NCBI GenBank assembly: GCA_039182715.1
Contig: JBCDBY010000065.1
Span: forward strand, 1-16,881
DNA length: 16,881 nucleotides
Origin: JBCDBY01 sp039182715
Lineage (GTDB): Bacteria > Planctomycetota > PLA2
Direction: 5' to 3'
Part shown: piece by piece, positions 7,819-14,450 of the stretch
How the letters are laid out: every line of letters starts with the position of its first letter
Position numbering within the stretch: the stretch's first letter is position 1
The notes under the pieces: model-generated
Told to the model about the DNA's origin: nothing
Database searches by the model: none
The model's input: only the letters and a program-made list of their open reading frames with translations
Made by a program: the position numbers and the translations under genes

Positions 7819-8922
7819 ATGCGAGTTCCCAGCAAGTGGATCGGCGACATCTACGGACCGGGCGTCGTGCTGGACACGGTGCCCTGCTTCCAGGAGACGC
7901 ACTGGCTCTTCCGCGAGCGCTGGCGCAACGACACGCTGAGCATGGGACAGCTGACGATCGCGGCCGGCTGCCCGTATATCGCCCATGAGCGCGGCTCCAC
8001 ACCCCGGGCGCTCAAACTGCTCGCGCACGCGGGGTTCGCCCCGGCGGAGCGGCTGCTGCGCTACCGCGACGAGGCGGACTACCGGGCCATCGTGGAGCAG
8101 CTGACGGACGAGGGCTACCGCATCGCCGTCAACCACGTGCACGCGCGCGACGTCCTCGCCGACGACCAGCTCTGGATCCCCCGGGACCTGGTCAGCGCGC
8201 TCAACGACAAAGGCGAGATCGCGCGGTGGACGTCGGCGCACCCCGCGCGGCGAGCCACGCCGACCCCGCCGGTCGTCATCAAGGTCTCCACGGACGGAAC
8301 GACCGGCGCCGGCCTCCACGTGCGCGTCTGCCCGGATGCCGACGCCGCACGCCGAGCGGTCGAGGACCTCGCCGGCGCGTCCGCACTCGTCTTCGAGGAG
8401 ATGCTCGACATCGAGAGCAACTGGTGCGTCCAGTTCGTCATCGACCGCCACGGCGCGATCGAGTCGCTCGGCAGCGCCGAGCAGGTCTGCGACGAGGACG
8501 GCAACTGGCTCGGCAACTGGATCGACGGGTCGGCGCCCGACGAGCTGGCGCGCTTGGCGCGCGAGGTCGCGCAGGCGGGCGCCGACGCCGGCTACTTCGG
8601 TCTCGTGGGTGTCGACGTCGTCCACGCGCGGGATGGGCGAAACCTGGTGATCGACGCGAACTTCCGCTTCAACGGATCGAGCGTCGCGCTCCTGTTTCGC
8701 CACGAGTACGGCGTGGGCCGCTCCCGCGCCTGGGGCTTCGCCGGTTCCTACGCCGAGATGACGAAAGCGGTCGCCGCGCTCGTCGAGGAAGAGCGCTTCC
8801 TGCCGTTCGGAAGCTGGGACGACGATGCGCATCCCCGCGTGCTCGGCGTGGCGCATGGGCCGACGCGCGAGCACGCGGAGGAGAGTCTGCGCCTCATGGA
8901 GACGCGCGGATTTACAACGTAG
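7819..8922 (+). CDS. Second ATP-grasp family protein, unknown substrate
   Basis: The protein has 367 residues from ATG 7819; in-frame GTG 7813 and ATG 7780 are alternatives, and the promoter position favours 7813 or 7819. The N-terminal 145 residues form an uncharacterised pre-domain with HVHARD and several Trp residues. The ATP-grasp core follows: K155 in PVVIKVSTDG, a glycine-rich loop GTTGAG, E193/E194 in LVFEEML, D266 in GVDVV and the catalytic-site stretch VIDANFRFNG (277-286). This places it among carboxylate-amine ligases of the D-Ala-D-Ala ligase/carbamoyl-phosphate-synthase superfamily. It shows no obvious similarity to the ATP-grasp protein encoded head-to-head with it, beyond the fold motifs. 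Divergent placement over a shared promoter suggests co-regulation, perhaps two ligation steps of one pathway. Its last 11 bases overlap the end of the convergent sigma/ATPase gene. Confidence 0.8.
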   Translation: MRVPSKWIGDIYGPGVVLDTVPCFQETHWLFRERWRNDTLSMGQLTIAAGCPYIAHERGSTPRALKLLAHAGFAPAERLLRYRDEADYRAIVEQLTDEGYRIAVNHVHARDVLADDQLWIPRDLVSALNDKGEIARWTSAHPARRATPTPPVVIKVSTDGTTGAGLHVRVCPDADAARRAVEDLAGASALVFEEMLDIESNWCVQFVIDRHGAIESLGSAEQVCDEDGNWLGNWIDGSAPDELARLAREVAQAGADAGYFGLVGVDVVHARDGRNLVIDANFRFNGSSVALLFRHEYGVGRSRAWGFAGSYAEMTKAVAALVEEERFLPFGSWDDDAHPRVLGVAHGPTREHAEESLRLMETRGFTT

Positions 8923-10384
8923 CGATGTAGCGGAGCGAGGCCGGATCACGGTCGTCGCAATCACCGCGGAGGATCGCCTCGACGCCGTCCAACGTCTGAT
9001 CGAGCGGCGTGTGGATCCCGGCGCCCATGTCGCCGGCCGTGAAGAACGGTGTCGTCAGGAACGACTCCAGCCGGTCCGCGCGGCGCGCCTCGACGGACGC
9101 CGGTTCGGCGCGCGCCGCCAGCCGGCGACGGGCCGCACCCCACGCGCGGCAGGCGAGGTACTCCAGCAGCACGGCGTCGGTGCGCTCGGCACGCGTCGAC
9201 TCGAGGAGCGCACGCGCTTCCCCGGACACGCGCGTGTGCCGCTCCGACACCACCACGCGCGACCGCGAGTGGAACGGGTCGACGGCGGGCCAGACCGCGC
9301 GAATGGCGAGCAGCGGCGTCGTGTAGATGCGCACGTCGAATGTCTCGTCCGTCGCCGCGTACTCCGGATCGGTCGCCCGATCGCTCAGGATCCACGGAAT
9401 GTCGAGCACGGTGTCGTCGTCGGCGCGCAGGTCGCGGATGAGCGCCGGCTCCGATCGGTCCGCCTGGTAGAAGATGCGCGGTCCGTCCTGCAGCCGGTGG
9501 TGCAGCTCGTGCGTCAGCACCATCTTGCCGGTGCCGGCGGTGCCGAACAGGGCGATGTTGCCGCGCCGGGGCAGCGGGCAGAAAAGGTCGATCGGCTTGA
9601 TGCCGGTCTCGACGAAACCCTCGCAGGGTTCGCCAAGCGCGGCGACGGCGGCGCGCAGGTCGTCATCGCCGGCCGCCTTCGCCGTATAGGTGCCGGCGCG
9701 GGCGGTGCGGTTCACGACCCGCTGGCCGACCGCCGGCGCGTCGCCCGCCAGCAGCAGGCAGCGCACGGCGCCGTCCTCCAGCGTCTGGATGACGCGCAGG
9801 CTCGGCTCGGATTCGGGACGCGCGAGCGCGTCGAAGACGTCGGGCTGCGCGTCGGGTTCGAAGCGCGCCTCGACGATGGCGCCGTCGGCGCGGGTGATGG
9901 TGCCCACTTCGGGCGTGTCGAATGTCATGGTTCCTCCTTTGAGGAGCTGGCGCGCCGCGTGCAACCGGTTGTTGACCGTGGTGACCGGGAGGCCGAGGAA
10001 GCCCGCGACCTCGCGCTGCGGGCAGCCGCGCAGGTAGTGCAGCACGACCACCTCGCGCATCGGCCGGGGGAGCGCGCGGACACGCGCGAGCAGATCGTCG
10101 TGCGCCTCGCGCTGCGCGGCGCGCTCCCAGGGCTCGAAGTCGGTGGCCCGCTCGGGCAGGGGCTCGAAACCCCGGTCCCGGCGACGCAACTGGCGATAGC
10201 AGCGGTGCCGCACGATGCCGCGGACCCACGCCGCGCGCTTGTCCGGCTCCCGCACCCGGTCCCACGACCGGCCCGCCTCCAAGAACGCCTCCTGGACGGC
10301 ATCTTCGGCGAGATGGTGATCTCCCAGCAGGGCGAGCGCCGTGCCGTAGGCGAGTTCGCGGTAGCGTTCCAGCTCCATGTTCAC
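8912..10384 (-). CDS. ECF sigma factor fused to F1-ATPase beta-like domain
   Basis: The 490-residue open frame has two parts. Residues 1-150 are an ECF sigma factor: region 2 (YRELAYGTALALLGDHHLAEDAVQEAF, seen at 8-34, then WVRGIVRHRCYRQLRRR) and region 4 (LPRPMREVVVLHYLRG, then GLPVTTVNNRLHAAR). Residues 157-490 resemble the ATP synthase beta subunit: GTITRADGAIVEARF, LGEP, ETGIKPIDLFCP (259-270), P-loop FGTAGTGKMVL (280-290), WPAVDP (365-370) and LTTPFFTAG near the end. The beta-like part is about 335 residues versus about 460 in AtpD. The middle block with Walker B is missing, the P-loop Thr is Met, and the catalytic GERTREG segment reads ADRSEPA. No stop codon separates the halves, but M153 has its own strong ribosome site. 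The first start is GTG 10384, with ATG 10378 as an alternative. No anti-sigma gene is adjacent. Function unknown; an ATP-sensing or oligomerising sigma factor is speculation. Confidence 0.85.
   Translation of the reverse strand: MNMELERYRELAYGTALALLGDHHLAEDAVQEAFLEAGRSWDRVREPDKRAAWVRGIVRHRCYRQLRRRDRGFEPLPERATDFEPWERAAQREAHDDLLARVRALPRPMREVVVLHYLRGCPQREVAGFLGLPVTTVNNRLHAARQLLKGGTMTFDTPEVGTITRADGAIVEARFEPDAQPDVFDALARPESEPSLRVIQTLEDGAVRCLLLAGDAPAVGQRVVNRTARAGTYTAKAAGDDDLRAAVAALGEPCEGFVETGIKPIDLFCPLPRRGNIALFGTAGTGKMVLTHELHHRLQDGPRIFYQADRSEPALIRDLRADDDTVLDIPWILSDRATDPEYAATDETFDVRIYTTPLLAIRAVWPAVDPFHSRSRVVVSERHTRVSGEARALLESTRAERTDAVLLEYLACRAWGAARRRLAARAEPASVEARRADRLESFLTTPFFTAGDMGAGIHTPLDQTLDGVEAILRGDCDDRDPASLRYIATL
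9931..9941 (-). promoter_or_regulatory. Internal Shine-Dalgarno and start at sigma/ATPase junction
   Basis: On the minus strand CAAAGGAGGAA is followed by CC and an in-frame ATG at 9928 (codon 153 of the fusion). This is the best ribosome-binding site in the window: full AAAGGAGG, 5 nt from the ATG. Translation from it would give a 338-residue stand-alone F1-beta-like protein (8912-9928), beginning MTFDTPEVGTITRADG, where a beta subunit normally begins. Both a fused and a free product may therefore be made. Confidence 0.65.
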
Positions 10385-10424
10385 CCGCTAGTGCCACGTC
10401 GCCGGGCACCGCTTTGGAGAATTT

Positions 10425-12242
10425 CTACTCGGCGGACAGATTCACGCCCATGCGGCCCGGCGGCAGCGTCTTCTCGAGACGCTTCGCCCCGCGGTAGAGC
10501 ACGATCGGGATCTCCTGCTTGCCCGCCTGCGCCGCCGCCGCCAGCGCCGCGCGGAGGTCGTCGAGGGAGCGGATCGTCTGGCCGTCGTAGCTCTCGATGT
10601 AGTCGCCGCGCTGGATGCCCGCCTTGCGCGCGTTCGTATTCGGCGCCACGCCGGTGATGCGCAGCGAGGGCGGCTCCATGAGCGCGTCCGGCTTGCGGAA
10701 GAAGATCGCGTAGGCGCGCACGACGTGCATCGCCTTGTTGATCTCGGCCTGCTTGGGCGCGTCCTCGGCGTCGGGGAATTCGTAGGGCGTCGGCTCGTAC
10801 CGAATCTCGATCGGCTCACGCGCCTTCATCTGCGGCGTCAGGTCGATCCACCAGGGCCAGACGATGTCGCCCGGCGCCCAGCCGGCGCGCGCGTACTTCC
10901 AGGTGCCGAACTGCGGCCGGTTCGGGTTGAGGTAGCAGTCGTCCTTCCAGAGCACGTTCTCGAAGCGCTGCTCGCCCGCCACGATCGTGCGCTTCGACGG
11001 CACGAACTCGCCGATCTGCGAGTGTCCGGTGGTCGTCGTGAAGAGCCGCAGCGCGGCGGTCTCCTCGCCGGGCGTGACGCTCTTCGGCTCGAAGAAGTCG
11101 CGGAAGTGGTTCTCCTGCGACTTGTACTTCGCGTTGCCGTGCCAGAGCGGCTCGATGCGGTAGGCCTCGAGCGCCGGCTTGCCCGGGTAGTAGTCGAGCG
11201 ACACGCTCATCATGTAGCCGCGGTTCTTGTAGAAGGTCGTGCCGGCGCGGATCTCGAACTTGCGCTTGCCCTGCAGCCACGGCCGGAAGTGCGTCACGTC
11301 CACCTGCCAGTAGCACTCGGTGCGGTACGAGGTGATGAAGGGCACGATGTCCCACTTCTTCCCGTCGTCGTCGTAGATCGAGAGGTGGCCGTTGCGATCC
11401 CACTCGTCCCAGTCGGGTCCCGCGTCGTGGATCTCGAGCGTCAGGATGATGCGCCCGAACGCCCAGTTGACCGGCGGGAGCTCGACCTCCTTCTCGAAGA
11501 AGGTCTTGGAGTTGTCGGTGAGGACGTGGTTGAAGACCTCGAACCGCTTCGGCGGGCGCGGCTTCGCCGTCACCTCCTCCGCGGTCCGGCGCACGTTGCG
11601 CACGGTCATCTTCGTGCCGACGTCGGCGCGCGTACCGCCGCCGATCGCGACGCGCGCCTCGTAGATCGGCACCGACGGAACGAAGTAACGGTCGTAGACC
11701 TTGGCGCCCGCCATCTCCACCGTGATCTCCGCCCCCCCGATCACGTGCGCGACCTCGACGCGACACGCCGCCCAATCGCCACGAAACTCCTTCGGCGCCA
11801 CGCGCTTGACGATCTCGCGCCCGTCCCAGTGCAGCGACACCTCGCGCTCCGGGCGCCCGAGGTAGTTGCCCCACTCGCCGAACGGCTCGGTGTTCTTCGG
11901 GTTGTGCACGTCGATGCCGACCGCCAGCGACCGGCGCAGGTTCGGACGCGTCCAGTCCTTCACGAAGGGCGGCGGTCCCTGCTTGCCGTACTCTGCGGTG
12001 TTGAGCAGGCAGATCGCGCCGCCGTCGCCGCCCTTGTCGATGTGCAGGTCGAAGGCCAGCTCGAGCCGCCCGGTCATCGCCACGCCGGGGAGGCCGATCG
12101 CGTTGGACGCACCCAGCGTTCCGTCGAGGATCGTGTGCACGCCGTCCTCCGTGCGCGGCGAGGGACCGGCGCCGAAACGCGCGTGTTCTTGTGCTGCGAG
12201 CGGCGAGACGAGAAGGAGGAGCAGGGCGAGCTTTCGCGGCAT
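10425..12242 (-). CDS. Secreted PNGase F-like protein with C-terminal PDZ domain
   Basis: The protein has 605 residues. A signal peptide (1-17, MPRKLALLLLLVSPLAA) is followed by a concanavalin/LamG-like beta-sandwich region (about 35-220). A region resembling peptide-N-glycosidase F comes next (about 235-490). It contains DEWDRNGHLSIYD (279-291) with DIVPFITSY, GHSQIGEFVPSKRTI (406-420), and LWKDDCYLNP followed by GTWKYARAGWAPGD (446-459). A PDZ domain occupies about 525-600 (GVAPNTNARKAGIQRGDYIESYDGQ). From memory, PNGase F catalysis uses D60, E118 and E206; D282 and E412 appear to match D60 and E206, while the E118 position seems changed. It may remove or bind N-glycans outside the cytoplasm, but activity is uncertain. 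A -10-like TACAAT ends 8 nt before the ATG, suggesting a leaderless message. The sigma/ATPase gene follows 40 nt downstream. Confidence 0.75.
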   Translation of the reverse strand: MPRKLALLLLLVSPLAAQEHARFGAGPSPRTEDGVHTILDGTLGASNAIGLPGVAMTGRLELAFDLHIDKGGDGGAICLLNTAEYGKQGPPPFVKDWTRPNLRRSLAVGIDVHNPKNTEPFGEWGNYLGRPEREVSLHWDGREIVKRVAPKEFRGDWAACRVEVAHVIGGAEITVEMAGAKVYDRYFVPSVPIYEARVAIGGGTRADVGTKMTVRNVRRTAEEVTAKPRPPKRFEVFNHVLTDNSKTFFEKEVELPPVNWAFGRIILTLEIHDAGPDWDEWDRNGHLSIYDDDGKKWDIVPFITSYRTECYWQVDVTHFRPWLQGKRKFEIRAGTTFYKNRGYMMSVSLDYYPGKPALEAYRIEPLWHGNAKYKSQENHFRDFFEPKSVTPGEETAALRLFTTTTGHSQIGEFVPSKRTIVAGEQRFENVLWKDDCYLNPNRPQFGTWKYARAGWAPGDIVWPWWIDLTPQMKAREPIEIRYEPTPYEFPDAEDAPKQAEINKAMHVVRAYAIFFRKPDALMEPPSLRITGVAPNTNARKAGIQRGDYIESYDGQTIRSLDDLRAALAAAAQAGKQEIPIVLYRGAKRLEKTLPPGRMGVNLSAE

Positions 12243-12250
12243 GGCCGGGA

Positions 12251-12260
12251 ATTGTACGCT
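12251..12260. promoter_or_regulatory. Divergent -10 boxes between PNGase F-like and hydrolase genes
   Basis: The 25-bp gap between the two start codons contains TACAAT on the minus strand (12256-12251, five of six consensus), ending 8 nt before ATG 12242. It also holds TACGCT on the plus strand (12255-12260, four of six), ending 7 nt before ATG 12268. No ribosome-binding sites are present on either side, and there is room only for leaderless transcripts. Confidence 0.45.
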
Positions 12261-12267
12261 TCTGCCC

Positions 12268-13722
12268 ATGTTGCATCCGCGGGTCCGCTGGGTCCTCGAA
12301 CGCCTCGGCTGGATGGCGCTCGGCGCGCTGATCCTCCTCATCGCCGTCATCTCGTTCGTGGTCGGCCAACAGCCGGAGCTCCAGGTGTGGCACGTCGCCA
12401 AGCTCAAGGAGGAGTTCTCGCGCAAGTCGGAGATCTCGACGATGGAGGAGTACCTCGCGCTGGAGGATCGCCTCTTCGAGGAGCTGCAGCGCAAGGTCTA
12501 CGACGAAGCGCCGGACGAAACGCGTTCCGACGTGAATCGGTATACGCGGGGCAGTCGCGCCGACCCGACGCGCTGGGAGCGCGACTGGAACCGCACCTTC
12601 ATCCTGGAGCCCGAGACGCCGCGCGCGGGCGCGCTGCTGATTCACGGCCTCTCGGACTCGCCGTACAGCATGAAGCACATCGCGACGCGCCTGCAGAAGG
12701 CGGGGGTGCTCGCGGTCGGCATGCGCATGCCCGGCCACGGCACCGCGCCGGTCGGCCTGACGAACGTACGCTGGGAGGACATGGCGACGGCGGTGCGCAT
12801 CGGCATGCGCTACCTGCAGGAACGGCTGGGCGACAAGCCGCGCTACCTCATCGGCTACTCCAACGGCGGCGCGCTCTCGGTCGAGTATGCGCTCGCGTCG
12901 GTCGAGGACGAATCGCTTCCCTCGGTCTCCGGCGTCGTGCTGCTCTCCCCCATGATCGGCGTCTCGCCCGCCGCGGCCTACGCCATCTGGCAGGAGCGCA
13001 TCGGGCGCTGGTTCGGGTTCGACAAGCTCGACTGGACCGACCTCTCGGCGGAGTACGACCCCTTCAAGTACGGCAGCTTCGCCGTCAACGCGGGCAACCA
13101 GTCGTACCGGCTGACGACCGAGATCGCCGAACGGCTTTCGGACCTCAAGGGAAGCGAAGCCTGGAAACGCCTGCCGCCGGTACTCGCCTTCCAGTCCGCC
13201 TCGGACGGCACGGTCTCCGCGCCCGCGCTCATCTCCACACTCATGGAGCAGCTGCACCGCGGCGGCGACCATGAACTGATCATCTTCGACATCAACCGGC
13301 GCGCCGAAGCGGGCAAGCTGGTCGATAACGATCCCGGACCCGAGCTGTTCGAGCTGCTGAAGGCGGGCTCGCGGCCCTATGGCCTGGGCCTGATCGTCAA
13401 CGATGAAACGGAGCCGCGTCGCACGGTTCTGCTCTATGTGGACGAGGACGACACGGAGCCGAGGAGCACGCCGCTCGACGTCCTGTGGCCCGAAGACGTC
13501 TTCTCCCTCTCCCACATCGCGCTCCCGTTCCCGCCGGGCGACCCGCTCTACGGGAATCGCAGCGGTGCCCCGAGTCCCGGCGTGCAGCTCGGCGACGCCG
13601 CCCTGCGCGGCGAGCGCGGCGTTCTTCGTATCCCGCCCGGGACCATGCTGCGACTCCGCTGGAATCCGTTCTACGACTTCCTGGAGAAGCGGCTTCTCAC
13701 CTTCCTTAAACTGGAGGGATGA
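12268..13722 (+). CDS. Membrane-anchored alpha/beta hydrolase (serine hydrolase)
   Basis: The protein has 484 residues. An N-terminal membrane anchor (about 12-33, WMALGALILLIAVISFVVG) leads to a hydrolase domain. The domain has the oxyanion-site motif LLIHGLSDSP (123-132), MRMPGHGTAP (152-161), the nucleophile elbow GYSNGG with S198, probable acid D313 in SASDGTVSAPAL, and probable base H416 in SLSHIALPFP. Architecture and motifs resemble S33/monoglyceride-lipase-like hydrolases, and the domain probably faces the periplasm. An insertion of roughly 80 residues separates the acid and the histidine. The substrate is unknown; lipid ester or peptide are both possible. The ATG at 12268 begins directly before the anchor, without a ribosome site. 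The gene overlaps the next one by 4 nt (ATGA), so they form an operon. Confidence 0.87.
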   Translation: MLHPRVRWVLERLGWMALGALILLIAVISFVVGQQPELQVWHVAKLKEEFSRKSEISTMEEYLALEDRLFEELQRKVYDEAPDETRSDVNRYTRGSRADPTRWERDWNRTFILEPETPRAGALLIHGLSDSPYSMKHIATRLQKAGVLAVGMRMPGHGTAPVGLTNVRWEDMATAVRIGMRYLQERLGDKPRYLIGYSNGGALSVEYALASVEDESLPSVSGVVLLSPMIGVSPAAAYAIWQERIGRWFGFDKLDWTDLSAEYDPFKYGSFAVNAGNQSYRLTTEIAERLSDLKGSEAWKRLPPVLAFQSASDGTVSAPALISTLMEQLHRGGDHELIIFDINRRAEAGKLVDNDPGPELFELLKAGSRPYGLGLIVNDETEPRRTVLLYVDEDDTEPRSTPLDVLWPEDVFSLSHIALPFPPGDPLYGNRSGAPSPGVQLGDAALRGERGVLRIPPGTMLRLRWNPFYDFLEKRLLTFLKLEG

Positions 13723-14450
13723 GCATTCCCGAAGAGGTCCGTGCCCACGTCTTCTCGAACCGCAGCGGATCCCTCGCCACGATCAGCGTCGAACCCGGCC
13801 TCGAAGGGTTCCCCTTCGGCTCGGTCGTCCCGTACGCACTCGACGAACGCGGCCGACCGCTCGTGTTCGTGTCCGATCTCGCGGAGCACACCCACAACAT
13901 GGCGGCGGACCCGCGCGTGTCGCTGATGGTTCGCCCGCATGCCGAGGGTGACCCGCAGAGTACCTGGCGCGTCACTCTGATCGGCACGATGCAGAAGCTC
14001 GAGCCGAACGACGAGACGGAGCACGGCTACGCCCGCTACGTCGCGCAGGTTCCCAACGCCCCGTCCTATCGCAGCGCCCACAAGTTCGACCTGTGGCGCA
14101 TGGACGTCGCGCGCATCCGCTTCATCGGCGGCTTCGGAAAGATCCACTGGGTGGAGGCGGTCGACTACCTGCGCGAGCCGGGTCACGCCGGCTACGCCGA
14201 GTCGGGCCGCGGCATGGTGGACCACATGAACGAGGATCACGCCGACGCGGTCATGGACTACTGCAAGGGATTGCGGGACGTGCAGCCGGCATCCGCGACG
14301 ATGACCGGGATCGACGCCGGCGGGTTCTTCGTGCGCACGACGGAGCCCGACGGGCTGCACTACTTCCCGTTCGAGAAGGAAGTCGCCGCGGACGACGCCC
14401 GCATGGCGCTCATCGGCATGCTCAAGCGCGCGCGGAAGTCCGCACAATAA
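13719..14450 (+). CDS. HugZ-like FMN-binding split-barrel protein with DUF2470
   Basis: The protein has 243 residues. The N-terminal pyridoxamine-5'-phosphate-oxidase-like split barrel (about 5-150) contains GSLATISVEP, PFGSVVPYALDE and RVSLMVR. A C-terminal DUF2470 domain (about 160-238) carries the diagnostic DHMNEDHADAV (168-178). This two-domain layout is that of the HugZ family, whose characterised members bind or degrade haem, though many relatives have unknown roles. Haem oxygenase activity is not shown by the sequence, and no haem-uptake gene is near. The ATG overlaps the hydrolase stop codon and GGAGGG lies immediately upstream, so translation is coupled. The 3' end overlaps the convergent phosphatase gene by 29 bp. 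Confidence 0.87.
   Translation: MSIPEEVRAHVFSNRSGSLATISVEPGLEGFPFGSVVPYALDERGRPLVFVSDLAEHTHNMAADPRVSLMVRPHAEGDPQSTWRVTLIGTMQKLEPNDETEHGYARYVAQVPNAPSYRSAHKFDLWRMDVARIRFIGGFGKIHWVEAVDYLREPGHAGYAESGRGMVDHMNEDHADAVMDYCKGLRDVQPASATMTGIDAGGFFVRTTEPDGLHYFPFEKEVAADDARMALIGMLKRARKSAQ

Noticed and set aside
8912..9928. Taking the F1-beta-like domain as the real ATP synthase beta subunit
   Set aside because: No other ATP synthase genes are nearby, Walker B is missing and the domain is about 130 residues too short.
8825..10657. Plus-strand open frame opposite the sigma/ATPase gene
   Set aside because: Antisense shadow with no recognisable domain; the minus-strand frame matches two known families.
10725..13274. 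Very long plus-strand open frame (849 codons) opposite the PNGase F-like gene and into the hydrolase gene
   Set aside because: Low-complexity composition and no motifs; the genes in the other frames have clear domains and signals.
10816..13515. Minus-strand open frame of 899 codons across two genes
   Set aside because: Spans two real genes and the divergent promoter in another frame; composition typical of a GC shadow.
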